Source: Echinicola shivajiensis (lineage in GTDB: Bacteria; Bacteroidota; Bacteroidia; Cytophagales; Cyclobacteriaceae). From it: a DNA stretch of 64,000 bases. The notes beneath the pieces are model-generated. The model searched no databases. It saw only the letters and a program-made list of their open reading frames with translations, and was not told the DNA's origin. This document shows, in pieces, positions 55,510 to 64,000 of the stretch. A program made the position numbers and the translations under genes. The DNA lies in contig NZ_JAHHZM010000003.1 of assembly GCF_018642165.1 (NCBI RefSeq), forward strand, positions 416,969 to 480,968, read 5' to 3'. The stretch's first letter is position 1; every line of letters starts with the position of its first letter.

Positions 55510-57342
55510 ATGAAAAAATCAATCTTATTAGGTGCGAGTTTACTTCTGGCTCAATCCATCTCTTGGGCACAAAATGGTGCGTGGGAGCCTGCTGAGGGAA
55601 AGATAATGACCGAGTGGGCGGAGCAAGTAAATCCTGAAAATGTACATCAGGAATACCCTAGGCCTCAGATGGTCCGTGAAGATAATTGGCAAAACCTAAA
55701 TGGTCTATGGAAATACCAAATCCAGGCCAAAGGAGGAAGCACTCCTGGATCTTATGAAGGTGAAATCTTGGTGCCTTTTGCTGTGGAGTCAGCCCTTTCT
55801 GGTGTTGGAAAGACTGTAGGAAAGGATCAGGAGCTGTGGTACAAAACAACTTTTGATGCCAAGAAATCAAGCAAAGAAAGAGTGCTTTTGCACTTTGGTG
55901 CAGTTGATTGGGAAACAGAGGTCTTCGTAAATGGTAAATCAGTGGGCGTTCATCAAGGAGGCTATACTCCTTTCTCATTTGACATCACTGATGCCCTTAA
56001 AGGAAGAAAAGACAATGAATTGGTGGTGAGAGTTTGGGATCCATCAGATGAGGGGCCTCAGCCTAGAGGAAAGCAAGTTAACAGACCTCATGGTATTTGG
56101 TATACTCCAGTGACAGGTATCTGGCAAACAGTTTGGACAGAAAATGTTCCTAACAGCCATATTGTTTCTACTAAAAACACGCCAGATGTAGATGCGGGTA
56201 CTCTGACGGTAGAAACTGAAATCGCTGGTGCCCAAGCTGGACAAATGGTGAAGGTAAAAGCCTTGGCCAATGGTGCAGTAGTAGCGGAGAAAGAAGTAGC
56301 TGTTGGAGATGCAGCAGTTCTATCAATCGACAATGCCAATCTTTGGGAGCCAGGAAATCCTTTCCTTTATGACCTTGAAGTGAGCTTGGTAAAAGGGAAC
56401 AAGGTGATCGATGAGATTGACGGCTATGCTGCGATGAGAAAGATCAGCATGGAGCTTGGTGATGATGGTATCCAGCGTATGTTGTTGAATGACAAATTTG
56501 TATTCCAATATGGTCCATTGGATCAGGGATGGTGGCCTGACGGTTTGTATACTGCTCCGAATGAGGAGGCCTTGGTGTTTGATATTGCTAAAACTCAGGA
56601 AATGGGCTTTAATATGATCCGTAAGCATGTGAAAGTAGAGCCTGCAAGGTGGTATTATCACTGTGATAAAATGGGAATGTTGGTATGGCAGGATATGCCA
56701 AGCGGCGACCATGGAAACAGATGGAACCCAAGACCAGGTGTCGCTGGGGTAGGTACTGAAAGAGAGCGTACACCAGCCTCGGAAGCTATCTATAAGAAGG
56801 AGTGGAAGGACATCATGGATGCCAATCATAACTTCCCTTCCATCATCGTTTGGGTGCCGTTTAACGAAGCTTGGGGCCAGTTTAAGACGGAAGAAATTGT
56901 GAAATGGACTGTGGAATATGATCCTAGTCGTTTGATTAATGGTGCCAGTGGAGGAAACTTCTTCCCTGTGGGTCAGATCATTGATTTGCATAATTATCCA
57001 GATCCAGCTATGCCAAGCCCAAGATTGTTTGGTAAGGACATGGTGCTGACCTTGGGTGAATTTGGGGGTCTTGGACTACCTGTGGATGGGCATACCTGGC
57101 AGGATAAAGACAACTGGGGGTACCAGAGTTTTAAATCTGTTGGGGAACTGGAAGACAGATATGCCAAATTGATGGATGACTTGGTGAAATTGATTCCTAT
57201 GGGCCTTTCTGCTGCAGTGTATACTCAAACAACTGATGTGGAGGTAGAAACAAATGGTTTGATGACCTATGATAGAAAGGTGATCAAACTAACACCTGAA
57301 TTCCTTAAAAAAGTACATGAGAAACTGTATAAAGCAAAATAA
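55510..57342 (+). CDS. GH2 family glycosidase
   Basis: The 610-residue protein has a type I signal peptide (LLLAQSISWAQ). Its domains are the GH2 sugar-binding jelly roll (about 45-215, LNGLWKYQIQ, WYKTTFDAK, VDWETEVFVNGK), the immunoglobulin-like domain (about 220-310) and a TIM barrel. The acid/base is Glu453 (VWVPFNEAWGQF) and the nucleophile Glu517 (LTLGEFGG). The architecture lacks the large C-terminal beta-galactosidase domains, as in compact Bacteroidota GH2 enzymes (beta-galactosidase, beta-glucuronidase or alpha-L-arabinopyranosidase-like). It ends the enzyme transcript, with a terminator 66 bases later. Exact specificity cannot be read. Confidence 0.9.
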   Translation: MKKSILLGASLLLAQSISWAQNGAWEPAEGKIMTEWAEQVNPENVHQEYPRPQMVREDNWQNLNGLWKYQIQAKGGSTPGSYEGEILVPFAVESALSGVGKTVGKDQELWYKTTFDAKKSSKERVLLHFGAVDWETEVFVNGKSVGVHQGGYTPFSFDITDALKGRKDNELVVRVWDPSDEGPQPRGKQVNRPHGIWYTPVTGIWQTVWTENVPNSHIVSTKNTPDVDAGTLTVETEIAGAQAGQMVKVKALANGAVVAEKEVAVGDAAVLSIDNANLWEPGNPFLYDLEVSLVKGNKVIDEIDGYAAMRKISMELGDDGIQRMLLNDKFVFQYGPLDQGWWPDGLYTAPNEEALVFDIAKTQEMGFNMIRKHVKVEPARWYYHCDKMGMLVWQDMPSGDHGNRWNPRPGVAGVGTERERTPASEAIYKKEWKDIMDANHNFPSIIVWVPFNEAWGQFKTEEIVKWTVEYDPSRLINGASGGNFFPVGQIIDLHNYPDPAMPSPRLFGKDMVLTLGEFGGLGLPVDGHTWQDKDNWGYQSFKSVGELEDRYAKLMDDLVKLIPMGLSAAVYTQTTDVEVETNGLMTYDRKVIKLTPEFLKKVHEKLYKAK

Positions 57343-57407
57343 AGTTTAGGATTAGTAGCATCTGTAATTTGCAATAATAAACTTATTGTATAATTAAGAT
57401 AAACAGG

Positions 57408-57446
57408 AAAACCGGGACGAACAATTAGATTCACCCGGTTTTTTCA
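57408..57446 (+). terminator. Rho-independent terminator ending the PUL enzyme transcript
   Basis: Bases 57408-57416 (aaaaccggg) pair with 57434-57442 and are followed by T residues and an AT-rich tail, 66 bases after the GH2 stop. Confidence 0.75.
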
Positions 57447-57612
57447 TTATCTGTATATCTGCTATTGCACCAGTAAGAGTTACCCTTCAAAACATTCTCT
57501 CAAAAATGACACATATTTCATAGTTATAATTAATTGATTCAGTGAAAATCCGTGGAATCCTTGAGAAATAAAGCTAATGGTGTGAAAATGGATAATCAGA
57601 TTTCATTATATC

Positions 57613-60096
57613 TTATTCAACATTACAAATAGGACTCAGCCATTTATAACTATCACTGCCGATTGGAGAACCATCAGGAGCTGGAAGCGGGGAAAGTACC
57701 TGGACTTTTTCCTTGGGTTCTTTGCGCATTTGGTCCACTATAGCTGCACAATATTCATAATGGGCCCTTTGTGGGCTGTTGGACAGCGATGCACTCATTT
57801 TTTGCATTAACTTCCTGATTTCAAAATAGGCGATACTTCTTGCTTGGGAACTTGCCTCAGGATTTTGAGATAAATCGATGAGTTTTTGTAGCAATAGTTT
57901 TTCTGTTAATCTTTTGATTTCTCCTTCGTAGTTAATGTCATTAGGAAGACTGTCCAGATAATTGATTAGTTTTTCAATAAGATCTTCCAGTCCTGGCAAA
58001 GCATTATCAAAGGCATGCTGGTTCACCAGCCTCGAGGCCCTTTGAGGGTTGAGTAATAGGGAAAGGCTGAGGTCCGCAGCTACCTGTGGAGCGGCCATGG
58101 CGTCAAATATTAATCCTGTTTTGCCACTGAAAGTTTCCCTAGGGTTTGACCAGTATCCATAAGGTCTTGGAGGAATCAAGTCCAGTACTTTCTTAGGAAC
58201 CTTTAGTTTTTCTGGAGATAGCGTACTTAAAAGTGCATCAATAGCGGCTTCTTGCTCCTCTGCTGAAACAACTGAAACAGGATTTTCATTGTCCCCTCTA
58301 AGCCAATATGCGTAATTTACTCCTGCAATAACTTTGGAGGCGGCTTCCACTTGATACCTGTGGAATAGGTACATAGGTACAAACACTTCCTCAAGGGTGG
58401 CCAATGGTTCACCCATTTTAATTTTGTTTTCATCAAAACTATCCAATACCAAAGACCTGATTTCCATTACTTCCTTAAGCTCTTCCACTGCATTTTTTCC
58501 ATTGTCCCACAAATGGGTATTGGGATGTGCGCTGCCTGTAGGCCTGGCATCCTGATCGGAGAGAAAGCCCAGTCCATTTTTTCTATAATCTTTCACCATT
58601 TTACTGATGGCTTCTTTTTCATCTTTTCCTTTTGGAAACTCCGCATAAGCCATCTGTATGGCCACCTTGTCCCATTCACCAATCCCTTCAGCATAAGCAT
58701 CAGAGATATCCAGTTTTTTTCCTTTGAGTTTCACGCTAGGGTGAGGATAGTCCATTACAGAGGCACGATTCTGCGAACTGGCAATATAATTATGTGGTAA
58801 TCCCAAGGTGTGGCCTACTTCATGGGCAGCCAATTGGCGCATCCTTGCCAAGGCCATATCCAGCATGGCTTCATCTTCTACTTCTCCAGTTTCAAGGTAA
58901 TTAGCGATCAGTCCTTGGGCAATGAGGAAATCTTGTCTTACCCGAAGAGATCCAAGTGTTACTTTCCCTTTGATGATCTCCCCCGTTCTTGGATCGGTGA
59001 TCCCACCGCCGTAAGACCAACCGCGGGTGGAACGGTGAACCCATTGGACCAAGTTATAGCGAATATCCATGGGATCGACATCCTCGGGAAGTAGCTTGAC
59101 CTGGAAGGCATTGATATAACCAGCCGATTCAAAAGCTTCAGCTCACCATTTTGTGCCTTCCATCAAGGCCGTGCGAATTGGTTCTGGTGTTCCAGGATCA
59201 ATATAATAAATGATAGGTTTTATAACTTCACTTGGTTCAGGTCCAGATTTTTTCTTTATTAACCTGTGCCTTCTGATATATCTTTTGACAATGGGCTCAT
59301 TGATAGGGCTGGCAAAATCATAAAAGCTGACTTGGTTTACTCCTGCTCTCGGATCAAATTCTCTTGGAGTATATCCCTTGTCAGGTAGTTCCACAAAGGA
59401 ATGGTGCATTCTAAGGGTAACAGCATCAGGACTTGGCGTAACGCTTCTTAAATAGCCCCCGGCCTTTGAACCGGTTAAGGTTATGGTGGCTTCTATCTCT
59501 GTGTTTTTAGGAAATGTTTTCGTCCTTTCCATATAGACGGCAGAGCGACTTTTGTCCAATTTATAATTGCCCTGATTAGTCCTGCTAATGGTCTCAGCAG
59601 CACCAATAGCATCTTGAAGAACCAAGTCGGTGGCATCTACTAAATAGTGATCATCTGATTGGGCGGAAATCTCAAAACCCCAAAGTACAGATTCTGCAAA
59701 GGACTCCTTTACAGCTCTTTGTTCCATATGATTATCGGAAATGGCCCGATAATCATAGTTGCTCTCGGTCATTAAAATTTTATTTCCGGATTTTCGAAAG
59801 CTTGCCACATGGGAGCTACCCATTCTTCCCCTGTCCAGACCAATGTCATTTGATCCTAATCCTGATGCCAAGGAAGTATAATATAATATTTCTTTATCCA
59901 AGGCATTTATTTCAAGGTAAATTCTACCGCTGGATTCATCCCAGTATAAATGATAAAAACCTTCATACTTGTTCATTTTAGCTGTAAACTCCGAAATGGA
60001 TGGAGCCTGTTTTTCCTGTGCAGATAAATGATTGATTCCAAAAAGAAGGGTAAAAAGGAGGATTAAAAGTAGTGTCTTTTCTGATTTTATCTTCAT
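57613..60096 (-). pseudogene. Exported zinc metalloprotease (DUF5117/DUF5118 type) interrupted by an in-frame TGA
   Basis: Two minus-strand frames, 60096-59143 and 59070-57613, are in the same phase and together read as one 827-codon protein broken by TGA at 59145-59143. The 24 codons after the stop (AEAFESAGYINAFQ, LLPEDVDPMDIRYN) continue the family sequence with no gap. The usual residue at the stop is Trp (KWW), so TGG to TGA is likely. The first part has a signal peptide (LLFGINHLSAQ) and the DUF5118/5117 regions (KYEGFYHLYWDESSGRIYLE). The second has the zinc site HEVGHTLGLPHN with ASVMDYPHP. Without readthrough neither half would work, since the catalytic site lacks an export signal. 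An assembly error is possible. Confidence 0.8.
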
Positions 60097-60425
60097 AGCA
60101 ATTATTAGTGATGATGTAAAATGGTTAAAAATGGGAATGGGTAAATTCAGTAGATAGGTATTTCGAAAATAATAATGAATGGGGAGTTTATCCTATACTT
60201 TTCTAGATAATGTTATATCATGATTGGTGAAATTTCATAAACTTAAAACCAAAGCGTTATAGGTGGCCTTTGAAAGCCAATCAAATACCTAAAAAAAATG
60301 CAGCGGAGTCATTTTTAGAAATAAAGTTAACCCTGTATTAGGTTTAGCTATTTTGGTGAAATAAGTTGTGACGATATTATGATATGTTGCATGTCGTAAA
60401 GCCATAAAATTTAACTTGCTTTTTT
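60097..60425. other. Divergent intergenic region, no element identified
   Basis: These 329 AT-rich bases lie between the broken protease and the S9 peptidase genes, which diverge, so both promoters should be here. A short ggcctttgaaagcc palindrome lies near 60263-60276. I could not find a complete -33/-7 pair. Confidence 0.45.
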
Positions 60426-62660
60426 ATGATAAAAAGATATCTGTTTTGTTTGTTCTTGAGTACCGTAATAAACCTTGGATTGCAAGCTCAGGGCACATTG
60501 AAGGATTATAAAAGCGCGGATGAAGTAAAGGAAGCCTTTTCAAAAGTTTATAAGGCTCCTGGAAAATTTCATTGGATAAAGGATACTCCTGATTTTTGGT
60601 ATTCCATGAAAACCAAAAATGGTACAGAATATTTTAGGGTGGAGCCTGAAAGTACTCATAAGCGACCGCTGTTTGACCAACAGGATTTGAGTGAAAAGCT
60701 GAATCGAGAACTGGGAGATACTCTAAAGGCCTTTCATTTGCCTATAAGGGAAATGAAAATTGAAGAAAAAGGCAATTTGCTTGAGTTTGAGGCTAAGGGG
60801 TACCATTGGGAATATGATTTGGAAAATATTAATCTAAAGAAAGGTAAAGCCATAAAAGAAGACAATAGGGGCTATTGGGGAAACCGATGGGATGAGAGCA
60901 AGGGGGATCCTGTTCAGTCCCCGGAAGGGAATCAGGAAGCATTTATCAGAGAAAATAATGTATGGGTAAAGGACCTGGACAATGGGGAAGAAAGCCAATT
61001 AAGTTTTGATGGCTCTCCAGGAGAGTTTTATGCAGCGGCACTTAAATGGTCACCAAATGGAGAAAAAATAGCTACTTACAAAGTAAGGCCTGCTCCTGTG
61101 CGTAAGTTGACCTTAATATCATCTGCTCCAAAAGGGCAACTTCAACCTTCCCTAGAAACCAGGGATTATATGAAGCCTGGAGATGCTTTGCCTGTTAAGC
61201 AAGCTGTTCTGATCGATATTGAAAGTAAAGAATGTATGCCCGTTAAAATGGATCTTATGGACCATCAATTTTCCCTTTCAGGAATCAGGTGGAGGGAAGA
61301 CAGTAGGGCTTTTACTTTTGAATACAATCAAAGAGGTCACCAAGTGTATAGGGTATTGGAGGTTAATGCCGAGGATGCTTCGATTAGGACTTTGATAGAG
61401 GAAAGAAGTGAAACCTTTATTCACTATAGTGGTAAGAAGTTCCGTGAAGATCTTGCAGATGGTAAGGAAATAATTTGGGCTTCGGAACGTGATGGATGGA
61501 ATCACTTGTATTTGTACAATGGGGAAACTGGAAAGGTCAAAAGACAGATTACAAAGGGGCCTTGGGTAGTCAGGGAAGTCTTGCATGTGGATGAAGATGC
61601 TCGTAAGATTTACTTTTTAGCCAGTGGGCTGAACAGAAAGGAAGATCCCTATCACCTGCATCTTTGCAGCACTGGTTTAGATAAAGATGATTTTCAGCAA
61701 TTGACCCAAGAAAATGCCAATCACCAAATTACCCTTTCTCCGGATAAAAAGTATTTTGTCGATCATTATTCCCGTCAGGATATGCCAACAGTTTCTGTTC
61801 TTCGAAACCTGGAAAATGGTAAGCTGGTGAAGGATTTGGAAAAAGCCGATATCAGTGAAATTGAAAAAGAGGGCTGGAAAGCTCCGGAGATATTTTCTGC
61901 CAAGGGTAGGGATGGTAAAACGGATATCTGGGGATTGATCATCAAACCGAGAAATTTCGATCCTAAAAAATCCTATCCTGTGATCGAGTATATTTATGCT
62001 GGGCCACATGATTCTTTTGTTCCCAAATCATTTGCCCCCAATTATCGTGGTTTGAATGAATTGGCAGAGCTTGGGTTTATTGTGGTTCAAATAGATGGAA
62101 TGGGAACTTCCAATCGGTCCAAGGCCTTCCATGATGTATGTTGGAAGAACCTAAAGGATGCGGGCTTTCCTGATAGGAAACTCTGGATGAAGGCAGCAGC
62201 CAAGACTCGATCTTATATGGATTTAGAAAGGGTAGGGATATTTGGAACCTCTGCTGGTGGCCAAAGCTCCACAGGTGCCTTATTATTCCATCCGGAATTT
62301 TACAAAGTAGCGGTTTCTTCCTGTGGATGCCATGACAACCGCATGGATAAAATCTGGTGGAATGAGCAATGGATGGGCTATCCTATTGGTGAACATTATG
62401 CCGAATGTTCCAATGTGGTCAATGCGGGTAATTTGGAAGGGAAGTTACTGTTGATCGTGGGGGAAATGGATGATAATGTTGATCCTTCTTCCACTTATCA
62501 ATTGGTAGATGAATTGATCAAAAATGATAAGGATTTTGATTTCTTGATGGTGCCAGGGATGGGGCATAGCTCTGGAGGTAGCTATGGAGAACATAAGAGA
62601 AGGGACTTTTTTGTGGAGCACCTACTAGGGGTTGATCCTCCAGCTTGGAGCAGTTTTTAA
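60426..62660 (+). CDS. S9 family (dipeptidyl peptidase IV-like) serine peptidase
   Basis: The 744-residue protein has a signal peptide (LFLSTVINLGLQAQG), an N-terminal beta-propeller (about 30-480) and a C-terminal alpha/beta-hydrolase domain. Catalytic residues are visible: Ser609 in FGTSAGGQSS, Asp682 or Asp683 in VGEMDDNVDP and His714 in PGMGHSSG. The nucleophile elbow GTSAGG differs from the GWSYGG of classical DPP IV. NRMDKIWWNEQWMGYPIGEHY is family-typical. It probably removes dipeptides from peptides in the periplasm. It is divergent from the broken metalloprotease. A terminator follows at 62726. Confidence 0.88.
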   Translation: MIKRYLFCLFLSTVINLGLQAQGTLKDYKSADEVKEAFSKVYKAPGKFHWIKDTPDFWYSMKTKNGTEYFRVEPESTHKRPLFDQQDLSEKLNRELGDTLKAFHLPIREMKIEEKGNLLEFEAKGYHWEYDLENINLKKGKAIKEDNRGYWGNRWDESKGDPVQSPEGNQEAFIRENNVWVKDLDNGEESQLSFDGSPGEFYAAALKWSPNGEKIATYKVRPAPVRKLTLISSAPKGQLQPSLETRDYMKPGDALPVKQAVLIDIESKECMPVKMDLMDHQFSLSGIRWREDSRAFTFEYNQRGHQVYRVLEVNAEDASIRTLIEERSETFIHYSGKKFREDLADGKEIIWASERDGWNHLYLYNGETGKVKRQITKGPWVVREVLHVDEDARKIYFLASGLNRKEDPYHLHLCSTGLDKDDFQQLTQENANHQITLSPDKKYFVDHYSRQDMPTVSVLRNLENGKLVKDLEKADISEIEKEGWKAPEIFSAKGRDGKTDIWGLIIKPRNFDPKKSYPVIEYIYAGPHDSFVPKSFAPNYRGLNELAELGFIVVQIDGMGTSNRSKAFHDVCWKNLKDAGFPDRKLWMKAAAKTRSYMDLERVGIFGTSAGGQSSTGALLFHPEFYKVAVSSCGCHDNRMDKIWWNEQWMGYPIGEHYAECSNVVNAGNLEGKLLLIVGEMDDNVDPSSTYQLVDELIKNDKDFDFLMVPGMGHSSGGSYGEHKRRDFFVEHLLGVDPPAWSSF

Positions 62661-62967
62661 TTAAATCTAATTTGGAATTACAATGGCTGAACTCTTGCTG
62701 AATTTAGGTCATGGAAATTAATTTTAAAACAGGCTATGCTACAGCATGGCCTGTTTTTTTTGCCAAGCATGTTCTACGATGAATGTGGCTAGGAATTTAG
62801 GAGGCAATGTAAAATCATATTCATTGATTTTTTGGATAGTCTTAATTGTGTATTTTTTGTATATTTATTGCATTAATAAATAAAATATTTCAATAAGATT
62901 GATTAGTTGATTAATTAATGTTGAAAATATAATCGATGGCTTTTTTATAAATTAAAATATTAAATAA
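62661..62967. other. Intergenic region before nagB
   Basis: The first 100 bases hold the terminator of the S9 peptidase gene. The remainder is very AT-rich and includes TATTTTTTG (near 62851), close to the -7 consensus but with one extra spacer base, a possible nagB promoter. Confidence 0.45.
62726..62761 (+). terminator. Rho-independent terminator after the S9 peptidase gene
   Basis: Bases 62726-62738 pair with 62745-62757 (13 bp, one wobble, 6-base loop) and the T run extends to 62761. Because the stem is flanked by A on the left it could also work in reverse. Confidence 0.85.
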
Positions 62968-63798
62968 ATGAGGCTTCTAATCCAGAATAACTATGATTTG
63001 CTTTCTAAGTGGGTAGCAAATTATATCGCAGACAAAATCAATGAGCACCAGAAAAAGTACAGCAGACCATTTGTGCTTGGTTTGCCCACCGGTTCTTCCC
63101 CAATTGGTACATATAAGGAACTGACCGCATTGAACAAAAGCGGTAAGCTTAGCTTTAAAAATGTAATTACCTTCAATATGGATGAGTATGTGGAATTAGA
63201 GGAATCCCATCCGGAAAGTTATCATTCATTTATGTACAAGCATTTCTTTGATCATATTGATATTCCTAAGGAAAACATTAATATTTTGGATGGTAATGCG
63301 GAAGACTTAAGCTTGGAATGTGAGAAATACGAAGCAAAGATTAAGGAAGTAGGAGGAATTGATTTGTTTTTGGGAGGAATAGGTACAGATGGGCATATCG
63401 CCTTTAATGAACCAGGCTCTTCCTTAACTTCTAGAACAAGGGTCAAAACCTTGAATACAGAAACCAGAATGGTCAATTCAAGGTTCTTTGAAAATGATAT
63501 TAATAAAGTGCCAAAGCTGGCCTTGACGGTGGGAGTGGGCACAGTTATGGATGCCAAAGAAGTGGTGGTGATTGTCAGTGGCCATCAAAAGGCTAGGGCT
63601 CTTCATAAAGCCGTTGAAGGAGGCGTTTCCCATATGTGGACCTTAAGTGCTCTGCAGCTGCACAATAAATCCATGATTGTTTGTGATGAGGATGCTACTA
63701 TTGACCTAAAGGTGGGTACCTATAAATACTTCAAGGATATAGAAAAGCATAATATTGAACCTACCAAGGACAAGGAAGCTGATCAGTATTTGTATTAA
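62968..63798 (+). CDS. nagB: Glucosamine-6-phosphate deaminase
   Basis: The 276-residue protein converts glucosamine 6-phosphate to fructose 6-phosphate and ammonia in the cytoplasm, linking amino-sugar breakdown to glycolysis. Family motifs are all present: [16 protein letters not shown] (phosphate loop), [10 protein letters not shown] with the catalytic Asp, [18 protein letters not shown] with the His/Glu relay, and the late [29 protein letters not shown]. Length is close to E. coli NagB (266) with a slightly longer C-terminus. It appears to be a single gene; what follows in the window is repeat-like. Some organisms carry a second NagB-like domain protein, but this is a standard short form. 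Confidence 0.95.
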   Translation: MRLLIQNNYDLLSKWVANYIADKINEHQKKYSRPFVLGLPTGSSPIGTYKELTALNKSGKLSFKNVITFNMDEYVELEESHPESYHSFMYKHFFDHIDIPKENINILDGNAEDLSLECEKYEAKIKEVGGIDLFLGGIGTDGHIAFNEPGSSLTSRTRVKTLNTETRMVNSRFFENDINKVPKLALTVGVGTVMDAKEVVVIVSGHQKARALHKAVEGGVSHMWTLSALQLHNKSMIVCDEDATIDLKVGTYKYFKDIEKHNIEPTKDKEADQYLY

Positions 63799-63864
63799 TA
63801 GTTGATTTAGTGTATTTTCCTATATGCTGCATCATTGAAAAAATAAGTGGCTATCCAATATCTT

Positions 63865-63914
63865 GTCATTTCGAGACCTAACATTTGGTACCCAACCGCA
63901 CAAAAGGGAATGAC
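63865..63914. repeat. Possible GTCATTTCGA-type intergenic palindrome
   Basis: gtcattt (63865-63871) is mirrored by gaatgac (63908-63914), with cgaga after the first arm. This resembles scattered palindromic repeats of Bacteroidota genomes. Support is weak because only the arms match. Confidence 0.35.
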
Positions 63915-64000
63915 GTTTAGATCGAAGTGGCCTGTACAATATAGCCGTCCCTGGTATAGTGCAAATTGCCTGTTTTCGAGCATGGTTGGATAGAAAGGAG

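Noticed and set aside
59143..59145. TGA read as selenocysteine
   Set aside because: The family has Trp at this site, no SECIS-like hairpin was evident directly after the codon, and the metal site is elsewhere. A TGG to TGA change is simpler.

Overview
The window reads as chromosomal DNA of a polysaccharide-degrading Bacteroidota, most likely order Cytophagales (Cyclobacteriaceae-like). This rests on paired SusC/SusD genes, a hybrid two-component sensor (HTCS), FecI/FecR regulation, many lipoprotein signal peptides, Bacteroidota-type promoters (TTTG-N20-TAnnTTTG) and few purine-rich ribosome sites. The genus is an inference. There is no phage, integrase or CRISPR array.

Layout. (1) 1-2.3 kb: the 3' end of a glutaminase-like gene whose full-length paralogue lies at 50.8 kb, a secreted basic-secretory-protein peptidase, and a REP-associated tyrosine transposase (RAYT) flanked by two REP palindromes. 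(2) 2.6-13.8 kb: a surface-glycan block. A GT4 gene is followed by a small lipoprotein and a lipoprotein resembling cholesterol-dependent cytolysins. On the minus strand, five closely packed genes (MsbA-like ABC exporter and four glycosyltransferases) end at a REP-like hairpin, with a GT2 gene upstream. (3) 14.2-20.6 kb: five secreted glycosidases (three GH43, one GH5-like, one BNR propeller that may be GH93), fitting degradation of an arabinose- or xylose-rich glycan. An acyltransferase follows. (4) 22.0-32.9 kb: ECF sigma factor, FecR, STN-type SusC, SusD, then three predicted lipoprotein enzymes (serine hydrolase, MurI-type racemase, N-acyl-D-amino-acid deacylase). I infer a surface system for peptides or acyl amino acids containing D-residues. 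(5) 32.9-33.3 kb: a minus-strand tRNA-like RNA gene with its own promoter and terminator. (6) 33.4-57.3 kb: a polysaccharide utilization locus. It has GH43, a minus-strand HTCS/PhyH/GH43 group, SusC, SusD, a DUF3823 lipoprotein, a strong terminator, then GH43, a PHP-like hydrolase, the glutaminase-like protein, GH127 and GH2. GH127 together with GH43 points to an arabinofuranose-containing glycan. (7) 57.6-63.8 kb: a large exported zinc protease gene broken by one in-frame TGA, an S9 peptidase and nagB.

The least ordinary items are the tRNA-like gene, the cytolysin-like lipoprotein, the D-residue enzyme set behind a SusCD pair, and the REP palindrome embedded in frame within the RAYT gene. 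All functions are read from the sequence and recalled family knowledge; no searches were run.
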